NCBI GenBank assembly: GCA_032622095.1
Contig: CP136063.1
Location: forward strand, 279,797,426 to 279,861,425
Reading direction: 5' to 3'
Source: Siphonodentalium dalli
Taxonomy: Eukaryota > Mollusca > Scaphopoda > Gadilida > Siphonodentaliidae
Length of the DNA: 64,000 bases
The notes under the pieces: generated by a model
The model's database searches: none
Seen by the model: only the letters and a program-made list of their open reading frames with translations
Told to the model about the DNA's origin: nothing
Shown here: positions 1 to 10,419 of the stretch, one piece after another
Position numbering within the stretch: position 1 is the stretch's first letter
Layout: every line of letters starts with the position of its first letter
Position numbers and translations under genes: made by a program

Positions 1-718
1 CATAAACCAGCTAGTGAAATCGGTATGTATAATACTGATTATATCATAAACCAGCTAGTGAAATCGGTATGGATAATACTGATTATATCATAAACCAGCT
101 AGTGAAATCGGTATGGATAATACTGATTACATCATAAACCAGCTACTGAAATAGGTATGGATAATACTGCTTACAACGTAAACCAGCAAGTGAAATCGGT
201 ATCGATAATACTGCTTACAACGTAAACCTGCTAGTGAAATCGGTATGGATAATACTGATTACATCATAAACCAGCTAGTGAAATCGGTATCGATAATACT
301 GCTTACAACGTAAACCTGCTAGTGAAATCGGTATGGATAATACTGATTACATCATAAACCAGCTAGTGAAATCGGTATCGATAATACTGATTACAAAGTA
401 AACCAGCAAGTGAAATCGGTATCGATAATACTGATTACAAAGTAAACCAGCAAGTGAAATCGGTATCGATAATACTGCTTACAACGTAAACCAGCTAGTG
501 AAATCGGTATGGATAATACTGATTTATGACTCACCGCTCAACGTAAACCAGCCAATGAAATAGGTATGGATAATACTGATTACAACGTAAACCAGCTTGT
601 GAAATCGGTATCGATAATACTGATTACAACGTAAACCAGCTAGTGAAATCGGTATCGATAATACTGATTACAACGTAAACCAGCTACTGAAATAGGTATG
701 GATAATACTGATTTATGA
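1..718. repeat. 44-bp minisatellite array
   Basis: Sixteen or so tandem units of 44 bp, starting at the window edge, so the array is probably longer. Each unit holds the core 'gtgaaatcggtatSgataat'. Units differ mainly at 'tatggat' versus 'tatcgat' and at 'cataaacc' versus 'cgtaaacc', and these variants alternate in blocks. Two units near 525 and 710 end in 'tttatgactcacc', suggesting a higher-order repeat of about 190 bp. No open coding sense is seen. Confidence 0.95.
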
Positions 719-1510
719 CTCACCCGCTCACCTTAAATCACAAATAACGGTAATAACATGTAACAATTGTGTAAGTAACCCGGATTATTCCATAGAAGAC
801 GCTTTATATTTGTTCTGAACTCCACAACAATTCTCAATTGAAAGTAGTAATTTAATGTAAAATATTTATTTTATTGGAGTGCATGACGACGTCATGGGTG
901 GGGTTTGACACAATAACGTTTATGGATATCGGCTAATATTTCGCATTGATAAAGAACGCAGAACTATTCAGCCATTTTCTTATGTATATGTGTTAACCGA
1001 CAGAAATCATATCAAAATGTTTGGATACTCGGATACACCAGACAACCAAAGCAGCCAGTAAATTCATAAATAAATACAAAACTAATTTAAGGGACTTTAT
1101 GCATGGGCGCTGTCCGATTTGACATCACAAACCACATTCTCTATGTTTTCTGCGCCAGAAAATAATCCGATCGGACCCATGAATCCATCAATAGGACGAT
1201 TTGGTAGCCAGGTATATTGGCGTTCAAAGGAGGAAGTTTTAAAAGATTTTGAATTGTTGACAGCCTATATATAAAGAATCCAATAATCACGCCTTATAGA
1301 GCTCGACAATGCTTCAATCTGTCGACCAAAAGCTGTATGCTTACACGCGATAAAACGTCAAAATATTTTTAACTTGAAGTGTTTTAAATCACTCTCTCAG
1401 AATGTGCCTTGTCACAAGTCAACCGGAAACGACTCACAAAAGCCTAAAACTTGTTGTCGAATCCCGTTCATTTCATCAATGTTAATATTTGTTTTGTAAT
1501 ATTTATAAAA
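719..1510. other. no gene seen
   Basis: AT-rich unique-looking sequence. I see no convincing open frame, splice-bounded exon, tandem repeat or inverted repeat. Confidence 0.5.
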
Positions 1511-1705
1511 CTAGCAGGTGACCCGACTTCGTCCGGGCTTTGACCTTGAATTGATCATTTTGAAGGTCAAGGTCAGGTCTGGGTCACAATTTGACTGGTC
1601 CATGAGAGTTCAAGGACAAAAGTGGCCATAGGTAGCAAGTTTGGACTCCATCGGTAGGGCCGTTTTCGAGTCTATAACGGACACACACATACATATATAT
1701 AATTT
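1511..1705 (+). repeat. short copy of the CTAGCAGGTG / AAGGTCAAGGTCA repeat family
   Basis: Starts with 'ctagcaggtgacccgactt' and ends in an 'acacacacatacatatata' tract. This is the same order seen in the longer copies at 2117, 3123, 12964, 36229 and 36933 and, reversed, at 21110, 29145 and 62456. This copy keeps only one of the internal units of about 125 bp. Confidence 0.8.
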
Positions 1706-2116
1706 GTGGGTACCCGTTTCAAGGTGAAGGTCACATCGGGCGGAAAAACTGACCCGATGAAAATCTCCCCCATTCCTAGGAACCCCTAAGTACGAACACA
1801 GACCTAAGGATCACACAACACGCTCATGTCTGGACACAGACACAACACGCTCATGTCTGGACACAGATACGCTCTTTATCAACGACACTGCGGATACGAA
1901 CGCTCTTTAACTATCACGCGATTAAACCCACAATTCCAAGACGGCGGCAGTGGGAATGGAGAATGAGTACTCGGAGCTTGTCAAAAGCAATGCGACGACA
2001 CTTCATCTGCAATTTTACCCTTAGATAGGAAGTTTGGTCGAAATCCGTCCGGCAGTTTTCCCGGCCATAGCTAACAAACAAACAGACAGACACAAGTCCC
2101 AAATATATATATTAGA
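1706..2116 (-). repeat. related repeat family in reverse orientation (AGAGCGTT type)
   Basis: Read on the minus strand it begins near 2100 with a 'tgtctgtctgtttg' tract, then 'gctatggccgggaaaactgc', then 'ctaagggtaaaatt', and runs into 'aaagagcgttcg' and 'aaagagcgt'. The same order (CTGT tract, 'aaggtaaaatcccacgg', 'aaagagcgtt') recurs at 35430 and 61930, so it is a second dispersed family with the same general architecture. Confidence 0.65.
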
Positions 2117-3120
2117 CTAGCAGGTGGACCCGACTTCGTCCGGGCTGTTTCCCCTCTGCTTTTCGGCGAATTGCGCGATTTTACCTTGAATTTTCCATTT
2201 TGAAGGTCAAGGTCAGGTGGGGTCACGATTTGACCCGTCCAAAACACTGCCCGGACAAAAGTACCCGACAAAAGTACCCGTCGAAATGCAACCGGTTTTA
2301 CCCGATTTGACCTTGAATTTATCATTTTGAAGGTCAAGGTCAGGTCGGGGTCACGATTTGACCCGTCCAAAACACTCAGTGGACATAAGTAACCCTATGT
2401 ATAAAATTTCGTCGAAATCCCATAAAAATTCGCGATTTGACCTTGAATTGACCCGATTTCAATGTCAAGGTCACGTCACAATTCGTCCGGGCTGTTTCTC
2501 CTCTGCTTTTCGGCGAATTGCGCGATTTGACCTTGAATTGTCCATTTTGAAGGTCAAGGTCAGGTGGGGTAACGATTTGACCCGTCCAAAACACTTCCCG
2601 GACAAAAGTACCCGACAAAAGTACCCGTCGAAATCCATCCGGTTTTACCCGATTTGACCTCGAATTGATCATTTTGAAGGTCAAGGTCAGGTCGGGATCA
2701 CGATTTGACCCGTCCAAAACACTCAGTGGACAAAAGTAACCCTATGTATCAAATTTCTTCGAAATGCCATCAAAATTCGCGATTTTACCTTGAATTGACC
2801 CGATTTCAAGGTCACGTCACACGGGCAAACGAATAGGCCTACGACACTCCCCATACGAAAGTATCCATAGACACTAATTTTCATCGAAATCCCGTGATAC
2901 TCTGGCGTTTGACCTCGAAATGACCCGATATCAAGGTCGAGGTCACGTCGCACGGGCAAATTAATGGGCCCATTCCACTCCCCGGCCGGAAGTACCCCCA
3001 CGTACCAAGTTTCATCGAAATCGGCTCGGTCGTTCTCGAGTCCATCGCGAACAGACAGACAGACAGACACACACACACACACCCTCCCTCACACACACAT
3101 ATTTCCCAAAACATATAATA
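2117..3120 (+). repeat. CTAGCAGGTGG / AAGGTCAAGGTCA dispersed repeat, long copy
   Basis: Starts 'ctagcaggtggacccgactt' next to a small 'cccg...cggg' stem and contains five or more diverged tandem units of about 125 bp built around 'ttgaaggtcaaggtcaggt' and 'tttcatcgaaatc'. It ends in an (ACAG)n(AC)n tract and 'cccaaaacatataatagact', immediately followed by the next copy. The lack of coding content, internal tandem units, microsatellite tail and a CTAG end resemble non-autonomous Helentron-type or oyster 'pearl' elements. That family assignment is inference. Long open frames here are by-products of the repeat. Confidence 0.75.
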
Positions 3121-3775
3121 GACTAGCAGGTGGACCGGACTTCATCCGGGCTGTTTCCCCTCTGCTTTTCGGCGAATTGCGCGAATTGACCTTGAATTGT
3201 CCATTTTGAAGGTCAAGGTCAGGTGGGGTAACGATTTGACCCGTCCAAAACACTGCCCGGACAAAAGTACCCGACAAAAGTACCTGTCGAAATCCATCCG
3301 GTTTTACCCGATTTGACCTCGAATTGATCATTTTGAAGGTCAAGATCAGGTCGGGGTCACGATTTGACCCGTCGAAAACACTCAGTGGACAAAAGTAACC
3401 CCACGTATCAAATTTCGTCGAAATCCCATAAAAATTCGCGATTTGACCTTGAATTGACCCGATTTCAAGGTCAAGGTCACGTCGCATGGGCAAACCAATT
3501 GGCTTACGACACTCCCCATACGAAAGTATCCCCAGACACTAATTTTCATCGAAATCCCGTGATACTCGGGCGTTCGAACTCGAAATGACCCGATTTCAAG
3601 GTCAAGATCACGTCGCACGGGCAAATTAATAGGCCGATGCCAGTCCCCGGCCGAAAGTACCCCCACATACCAAGTTTCATCGAAATCGGCTCTGTCGTTT
3701 TCGAGTCCATCGCGAACAGACAGACAGACACACACACACACACACACAGACAGACATATTTCCCAAAATATAAAG
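3121..3775 (+). repeat. CTAGCAGGTGG / AAGGTCAAGGTCA dispersed repeat, second tandem copy
   Basis: Begins directly after the previous copy with 'ctagcaggtggaccggactt' and ends with (ACAG)n(AC)n and 'cccaaaatataaagagcgtt'. It lacks about 350 bp of internal units relative to the 2117 copy. The head-to-tail placement suggests insertion into the tail of a pre-existing copy, or unequal exchange. Confidence 0.75.
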
Positions 3776-4176
3776 AGCGTTCTAAATTATGAGCTTATCT
3801 GATCGTTTTGGACCTGTATTTATTTTGGATGCATTTGTGGCTTTTAACATTTATTTTCATTTTCTTTTACCTGGAACGCAGACCGTTGGCTTAGAAATTT
3901 CTGAATAATATTATATTAATTATGAACCGTGGATCATTGAACATTTTGAACCGCCATAAACAGAAAACTTAGTAAAATATAGACAGACATATGGCATAAA
4001 CAGTAAGTTATTGTCAATTTTGTTTGCTTTGTTATGTAAACATTAGCACAACTTCTGTAACACGAGAAGGCTCTTGTTTACGTACACCATCGTATACGTC
4101 TTGACGACAATATACTATTTACGCGCTGATTATGTTTGGCATATGAACAAAACTATACTAAATACTCATTTCATTA
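3776..4176. other. no gene seen
   Basis: AT-rich sequence with no supported feature. Confidence 0.4.
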
Positions 4177-5152
4177 TACAACTGATGGGATAATATATTT
4201 AACAGTACAGCAAGTACAAGAAAACCATAATCAGAAATTGTAACGCCCTCAAGATCATATTATTAGCCATAACTATAAATTATAATATAAAATATATTGG
4301 TTACATGAATTCACCGCCTCAGAATTCCGTTAAAAGTACTAATCCTTCGAATTATTACAAACAACTACGGCTTATTACTGCAGGTTTCTCATTCACCACA
4401 CCAGAAAGCTTCTAAATGCGGATAAAAAAATCGGAGGTATTGTGATCCCGCCAAGAGTGCATGGCCCAGCCACTGTTCATACCTAGACATCGAAAGCAAT
4501 TAACGCGGTCATAATTGTTACATACTGCAACTATAAGACATCCAGTGGATACACACCCCACGAAAACCCGAAATATGTTATCCTGCGAGAAATCCCATCG
4601 CTATTGCTCAATTTGACATGCCAGATTTGCCTTCCTACAATATCCATAAACAAAATCATATTATATACCCATGATTTTAATTATAGAATATAAAATATTA
4701 TTGGTTTCGCGAATCACCAACTCAGAATTCCGTTAAAATAACAATAACAAACAGCACCTAATTAACGAACCGGCGGCCGACTCTGACCACAACCATCAGT
4801 GGGCTGCAGAACGAAAAATATCTATAAAAGTTGAAATATAAGACTTACACATGATCTTTTAAATTTCTTTTATTTGTAATTGACATAGCTTGTCACAAAC
4901 CAAAAATCAACATTATTGACATAATAATGTAAAGGACAATAAACGAAATTGAAATTCCCAACTACACCTTTTACCGGTGACCAGCCTCCTGATCGCGCAG
5001 TTCGACTTTTAAATAAATAAACCGGAAAAACCAATTTTCTATTTATAAAAGTCCCATCGGCCCACATGTTTCTAATATTTGGCCTACAGTATACACGTGC
5101 TAATAAAACATTATACAACTGATGGGAGAATATATTTAATAGTACAGCAAGT
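4177..5152 (+). repeat. dispersed repeat with direct terminal repeats, copy 1
   Basis: A segment 'acaactgatggga', 'aatatatttaa', 'agtacagcaagta' occurs at about 4178-4218 and again at 5113-5150, bounding about 930 bp. Inside are two diverged copies of a 'tataaaatatattggtt' ... 'tcagaattccgttaa' module (about 4265-4340 and 4680-4740). Matching sequence recurs in the same orientation at 54040-55550, so this is a mobile or duplicated family. No protein is evident. Confidence 0.6.
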
Positions 5153-5244
5153 ATAAAACATTATGCTTGCCTTTCAACTCTGAATTAAATGTTGGCCTTC
5201 CCCGTGACGCCGGTGCTTCCGGTTAGCTCTGCCCATGAAGACAC

Positions 5245-5545
5245 TTACTGTATATCTGTTTCTATATGTTACATATATGTTTCTATTATAACTTACAGAT
5301 TGAGGGGCTCGGCACGACTGTCTGTGCCCATCTAGTGGCAGACCTTACTGTATATCTGTTTCTATATGTTACATATATGTTTCTATTATAAATTACAGAT
5401 AGAGGGGCTCGGCACGACTGTCTGTGCCCATCTAGTGGCAGACCTTACTCTATATCTGTTTCTATATGTTACATATATGTTTCTATTATAAATTACAGAT
5501 AGAGGGGCTCGGCACGACTGTCTGTGCCCATCTAGTGGCAGATCT
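5245..5545. repeat. 100-bp tandem repeat, three copies
   Basis: Three head-to-tail units starting at 5245, 5345 and 5445, nearly identical and each exactly 100 bp. Each holds 'tctatatgttacatatatg', an 'aggggctcggcacgactg' block and 'cccatctagtggcag'. Confidence 0.95.
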
Positions 5546-6344
5546 AGGTCCGACATATCTAGAAAGTGAGTACATCCATTATCTTTGATGCTTCTAAAAA
5601 ACAAATATGTTAATATATGGCTATCCTTCAGGTAGCCCATGCAATTACACTGACGGTGGGGTGGGTATCATTATTACCACTGGGGCAGTCTCACCGCTTG
5701 TAAGTTGACATTGAACAATTTTTTATGCAAATGAATGCTTGATTTTTGTCATTGTATGTGTATTAGTACACACACTTAATGTTGGAGCATCCACCAGGAG
5801 AAAGAAATTGATACCACCAGATTAGAGGGAAGCAACTGATCTGAGTCATCGTTATGTTATCCTAAAGTTATGTGAAACACTTGGGTAAAGTGATCAAATA
5901 TAAATTGAAAGTAATCTTGCTCAATGTAGTATTTTTTTTTATGAATATTAATCCAAATTGAAATTTTTTTTTACGAATATTAATCCAATATATCATTAAT
6001 ATATCATGCTGATATGGCCCAAGCGTGTGTGTTAGTTTATGGCCGATAGGTGCGTCCCGAATCGAGATGTAAATATTGACAATTGAGCGTAGTTCAGACA
6101 ATGATTTGGTGGTCGATTCTTTTGAAATTATCGGCGATGTTAGTAGAATGCTACATGTCACAGTTTGGCATTACGCCTGAGTATTAATTTAACAATCCTA
6201 CGCACCAAAATAAGTTCATAATATGTCTTTAGAAATCGCGTCCGTATATATTGGAATAGACGGACTGCCCAGAACAGATCAAATTCACATGCAAATAAAC
6301 TCCATCGTGTTCGATCTACATATGCGCCGTTCATTTTAAAATAA
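5546..6344. other. no gene seen
   Basis: No supported gene. A short imperfect duplication of 'gaatattaatccaa' with T-runs lies near 5935-5995. Confidence 0.45.
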
Positions 6345-6860
6345 TGTACCTCATTCAATGCTATGCAATCTTATGCTTCCCCTTCGACATAGTAATTTGC
6401 TTGCCTGGGTTCCCACCCTTCGACATAGTAATTTGCTTGCATGGGTCCCCACCCTTCGACATAGTAATTTGCTTGCATGGGTTCCCACCCTTCGACATAG
6501 TAATTTGCTTGCCTGGGTCCGCACCTTTCGACATAGTAATTTGCTTGCCTGGGTCCCCCATCTTCGACATGATGATTTGCTTGCCTGTGTCCCCCCTCTT
6601 CGACATGGTAATTTGCTTGCCTGGGTCCCCCCTCTTCGACACAGTAATGTGCTTGCCTGGGTCCCCACTTGATGAACGGCATCAGATCCTCAGATGTTAT
6701 GACGAAGATGCCGTTTAACTCTCGATCGTTCCCAATGACCCCAATCCTTTTAATCATATATGTCCACCATAATGTCGTCTGCTATGTATTGGTTACCACA
6801 TGAGGTCGGAGTCATTCATGGAATGAATCGTATATAATTCAGTGGTGTGTAAATTGGTTA
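6345..6860 (-). pseudogene. C-type lectin-like pseudogene fragment
   Basis: On the minus strand, sequence from about 6850 to 6665 is recognisably the middle of a C-type lectin domain like the neighbouring gene at 7450-8208. A block with 'DDIM', an 'IGNDRELNG' stretch and 'PFIKWGPRQ' aligns with 'ADNIL', 'INGHDRKVNG' and 'PFTKWGHRQ' of that gene. The reading frame shifts near 6760, and downstream of 'KWGPRQ' the domain dissolves into the 36-bp minisatellite. There is no second half with the final cysteines. It is best read as a dead tandem paralogue of the lectin gene. Confidence 0.75.
6380..6667 (-). repeat. 36-bp minisatellite made from lectin-domain codons
   Basis: Eight units of 36 bp. 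On the minus strand each reads as 12 codons of the type GPRQANYYVEGW, that is, the lectin 'WGHRQPSYY' loop sequence repeated in frame. Because 36 is a multiple of three and the units lack stops, four of the six frames are open throughout, which creates several spurious ORFs of about 100 residues on both strands. The array sits at the 3' break of the lectin pseudogene. Confidence 0.9.
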
Positions 6861-7345
6861 CATGCACCTTCGGTCGAAGTCATTCGAGGAATGAATGACC
6901 GCCGCCGAATCGAGCCCCCCCCCCCCCGTAGATGGAGGGGCGAGGTTGTCGCCCGCTCGATGCAGGTCATCCCCTTCTATGAATGACTTCGTACAAGTAC
7001 ACCAATTTTGCGTATGTATATATATAAAAAATAATACATTTATATATGGCAATAAAATATGTTTATATATAGATGTGCTGAATCTGAGTGTATAGTTACA
7101 AAAAAATACTAAACATGTTAAGGGGAACAGACCGTTAACATTTCTGGAGCGGTAAATACGGTACCGTGTAGTAAGTCCGTTGGTTCTATAGGGTTGAAAA
7201 ATACTGTACACTTTAATATATATTATCCAATTTTATAATTGTTTAATCATACTCATCTTATGATTTACAAAAACCTTGACGTTTTATCATCATTTCAATA
7301 ACTGATTTAATCTTAAATCAATGATCTAAACAAAATTATGTAAAT
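6861..7345. other. no gene seen
   Basis: Contains an 11-12 nt C-run near 6917 and AT-rich sequence with (TA)n-like stretches around 7020 and 7215. No supported gene. Confidence 0.45.
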
Positions 7346-7405
7346 CGGCCAACCATGGAGGCATAAAGAGCTGCCATTTACAAATAAAACCCTTTTATTC
7401 AGCCG
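7346..7405 (-). repeat. duplicated 3' tail of the lectin gene
   Basis: Copies the stretch at 7424-7485 (shared 'cggccaaccatggag', 'agctgccatt', 'acaaataaa'), which spans the last codons, stop codon and start of the 3' UTR of the lectin gene. The two copies are offset by about 78 bp. The duplicate is frame-shifted and non-coding, but it supplies the AATAAA at 7394-7399 (minus). Confidence 0.8.
7394..7399 (-). promoter_or_regulatory. candidate polyadenylation signal of the lectin gene
   Basis: AATAAA on the minus strand, about 50 bp downstream of the lectin stop codon. Position and consensus fit; use is not shown. Confidence 0.45.
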
Positions 7406-7449
7406 ATCTATTGATGGTTTAAAACGGCCAACCATGGAGAGAAAAATAC

Positions 7450-8208
7450 TTAGAAGAGCTGCCATTCACAAATAAACCCCTTGTTGTTCAACCAGCAGCG
7501 GGTGTCCTTCATTTTGAAGTCAAAGTTCATCTCCAATACTACACAGTCCGTCGTCTCGCCTTTAGTGCTGTAGTAAGATGGTTGTCGATGTCCCCACTTG
7601 GTGAACGGCATCGGATCGCCAGAGGTCGTGGCGTAACTTCCGTTGACCTTTCGATCGTGTCCGTTGATCCACAATCCTTTGATTCCTGTTCCGGTCAGAA
7701 TGTTGTCTGCCAAATCAGCTATCGTCTTCCACTGGGTGTTATTTTCAACCACGAAGACTTGCCCCCCTTGTTCTGTACAGTACTGCACAGCTCCGTCGAA
7801 ATCAATACCGTTTTTGTATATCCTGAATCCCTTCAATCCGATCTGGTTCACACCAAACACTGTCTCGCATCTGTATCTCGCCGCAATTATCCCCATCGGA
7901 ACAAAAACCTCATCATCATCGCAGACACCGTCTTCTAATCTGTCGACTATTTCTCCATGTGTGCTCGTCGAGTTCGTTATAAGAAGACACCGTTTGTTTC
8001 TAAAATGAAAACGGTTGCATGCTTCCTGATACATGCACACTTTTCGGCAGCGAAGATGGTTCTCTGTTTTGGTCATGAACACGTCATACGCAGCTGGTTC
8101 CAAGGCAATAAGACACATAATGATGACCATAAATGCTGTTACTATGGATACCATTCTTATTCTAATTCTTAGCTTTATAACTGTGAAAAGAACGAGAAAT
8201 ATTGACAT
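7450..8208 (-). CDS. PAN-like plus C-type lectin domain protein, single exon
   Basis: A 252-residue open frame with an uncleaved or signal-type hydrophobic N terminus (about residues 19-40). Residue 19 is a second Met (ATG at 8154-8152), so the true start may be there. Residues about 50-85 hold a Cys pattern like a PAN/apple module. Residues about 115-252 are a C-type lectin domain, with 'FDGAVQYC' in helix 1, 'WINGHDR' in place of WIG, and closing cysteines in 'DCVVLE', 'DTRCW' and 'GFICEW'. The usual EPN or QPD sugar-binding tripeptide is absent ('KWGHRQPSYY' stands there) and WND is replaced by 'DTRC', so calcium-dependent sugar binding is doubtful. It is predicted to act outside the cell or at its surface; ligand unknown. 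A pseudogene paralogue lies just downstream. No intron is needed within this frame, but a short upstream exon cannot be excluded. Confidence 0.88.
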   Translation of the reverse strand: MSIFLVLFTVIKLRIRIRMVSIVTAFMVIIMCLIALEPAAYDVFMTKTENHLRCRKVCMYQEACNRFHFRNKRCLLITNSTSTHGEIVDRLEDGVCDDDEVFVPMGIIAARYRCETVFGVNQIGLKGFRIYKNGIDFDGAVQYCTEQGGQVFVVENNTQWKTIADLADNILTGTGIKGLWINGHDRKVNGSYATTSGDPMPFTKWGHRQPSYYSTKGETTDCVVLEMNFDFKMKDTRCWLNNKGFICEWQLF

Positions 8209-9731
8209 TTGCTATGGATACGTGTCTTTACAGAACATGAATTCCTTTGTAGTTGACTCAAAAGTTCTGAAACCCACATTCAGTGAGTCTATCGAACACA
8301 CTTCTTCTCAATTAAAATTATGATGTGCTTCCACACGGCTGGTAGTCTGTATCTCGATTGAACAGAATCGATATCCCAATAAGTTGTTTTTGATATTTCC
8401 TTGTTGAAAATTGTGTGAAGTCTGTTGATTTGAATGCTTGCCTCCCACACACATCACACATTAATCTTAAAGCTGCGACACTAGTGGATGTCCTTTCTAT
8501 ATATAAACATGACATATCAGAATTGTTTTAGTCCTGGGCTGCACCGTTCAGATATGGTATCCCGATAAGTTGTTTATGATATTCAATATACTGAATTATA
8601 TATATTGCTTGACTGAACATCATTTTTTAATACACACATTTATTCCATCGTGAGATAGTGATATGACTTTTCGTTAGAGCACTCGTATAGCCTTGCATGT
8701 ACTGGCAGTCAGTGTCTCTCGTACCTCTTAGCATATGTCATCGACCGATGTTGAATCTAGAGGCTGAACATAGACCAACTGAAGATTGTGACCCCTTTGC
8801 ATCATGTGTCATCATTGATTACCATTGTTCTGGCCATTGTTTATTCAATATCTTCCGCAGAAGCATGCAAACTAATATTCTTTGAGCCGCGTCGCCATCA
8901 GTCCTCATATTTTGTAAAACTCTGCTTTGATCACTCGGTTTCCTTGTTCTTTATCAGGACTCAGTGTCTATACAGTCTGCATGTAAACATAAATTCAGAG
9001 TCTAATGCCATTGCAAACTCATATAATGTGTACACATGTTGCAGAAATTGAGTTAATTAAATGCCCACTTAATTTTCGAACCCCTAGATCACATATAAAA
9101 ATTATGGCATATTATATACCAGTCTGAGTAAACTCATACCTAAATATTCATTACAACATTGAATTTCAAATATAGAGTCGACGTTCACCCAGACTGATTA
9201 TATACCAGTTGAAAGAGGAAGCTCCAACAATTTGTATTATCAACTTATCTGGTGTAATAAACTGTGGACATGTTATTTGTGTTGAGGTGTACCGACGTGT
9301 TTTCTATGCTTAAGTTTCTGCAAAATCTATCATTTTCAATGGAAGGGGAATACTCTATATCTTAGTTTGAATTAAGTTGCATTCTGGTACGCCATACGGG
9401 GGAAACGTTTCTATGATTTCATCTATTTTCTATTACTCTATGGGCATATTCTGAGACACAGACGTTCCAAATGGTGATGAATTATAGTATTTTAATCATA
9501 TTTTATGTCATAGAGTGTTATTAAAACCGTATATCAGAGCACTTTAAAAGAAATAATCGGTGACTGGAAAATTAAAATGGCATTTAAAAATGGAGGTTAT
9601 GTGCATGATTAAAAGCTATGTTCAATAAAAGAGCATACCAGTAACTTCGCACCACGCGACGAATGCGGTCGGTGAGTATAGAGCTACACATGTCGACAAA
9701 ATCTATGTTTATATCCCAACACTTACACCTG
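8209..9731. other. no gene seen; upstream flank of the lectin gene
   Basis: AT-rich, no convincing exon on either strand. The first few hundred bases would carry the promoter of the minus-strand lectin gene, but I recognise no specific element. Confidence 0.4.
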
Positions 9732-9735
9732 TTAA

Positions 9736-10111
9736 CCCTTTACCCAACAGAAGGGCCATGTGCCAATGCATTCTCTTATATATGCGAGTCGACCATAGGT
9801 CGCCTCGCATATATAAGAGAATGCATTGGCTTAACACATTAAAAATAATAAAATTGTTAAAGAATGTAAGTAAAAATGGTAAAAAGTGTTAAAAAAAGAT
9901 TTTTTTAGGCCAATGCATTCTCTTATATATGCGAGGCGACCTATGGTCGACTCGCATATATAAGAGAATGCATTGGCACAGGGCATAACTGTAACTATCA
10001 CAATGTGGTCAAGGAGCCGGTTCCAATGATATCCATATGTGTATGGTTCTATTGAGACAGACCGAAGATATTTTAGGCTGTTGAAGCTTTATTTTTTTGT
10101 TGGGTCAAGGG
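9736..10111. mobile_element. miniature TTAA element (piggyBac-like ends) with two hairpins, copy 1
   Basis: Terminal inverted repeats CCCTTTACCCAACA and TGTTGGGTCAAGGG are flanked on both sides by TTAA (9732-9735 and 10112-10115), the target site of piggyBac-type transposases. Inside are two near-perfect hairpins (about 9763-9830 and 9909-9976). Each has arms of about 33 bp running from 'ccaatgcattctcttata' to 'tcgacc' with an ATA loop, and the two hairpins are reverse complements of each other. No coding sequence, hence non-autonomous. Superfamily assignment rests on ends and target only. Confidence 0.88.
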
Positions 10112-10115
10112 TTAA

Positions 10116-10419
10116 CAGAAAATGTGGAAATTCTTTATAGGTCCGAATAACCTGGGATTACCCCAATTTCACTTGGGGAAATCGAATGCCGATCGTATAA
10201 TCCAATTAACAAAAATAAAATCTGAAGTGAAACGTGCTTTAGCCAATAGGTAGCGCACCGGTGTAAACTTTTATTCGATCATCTCGACGTGAAGTGTGCA
10301 TCACGAAATACTGAGTATTTTGTACATGTTAATTATAGAGGATCATAGAAGGACCCAGTTCAATCGAAAGGAACATTAGTGACTGCATGGTGGAGTTGTT
10401 GTTCAACTAACTCAGATTC
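10116..10419. other. no gene seen
   Basis: No supported feature. Confidence 0.4.

Noticed and set aside
1-718. CRISPR-like array
   Set aside because: 44-bp units abut each other without spacers, and the genomic context is animal.
5245-5545. CRISPR-like array
   Set aside because: Three contiguous 100-bp units without unique spacers; a simple tandem repeat.
6344-6757. Five overlapping 93-128 codon frames on both strands
   Set aside because: All are readings of the 36-bp minisatellite; only the minus-strand lectin-derived frame has meaning, and it is broken.
7369-7405. An extra exon of the lectin gene
   Set aside because: It is a frame-shifted duplicate of the last codons and 3' UTR, downstream of the stop.
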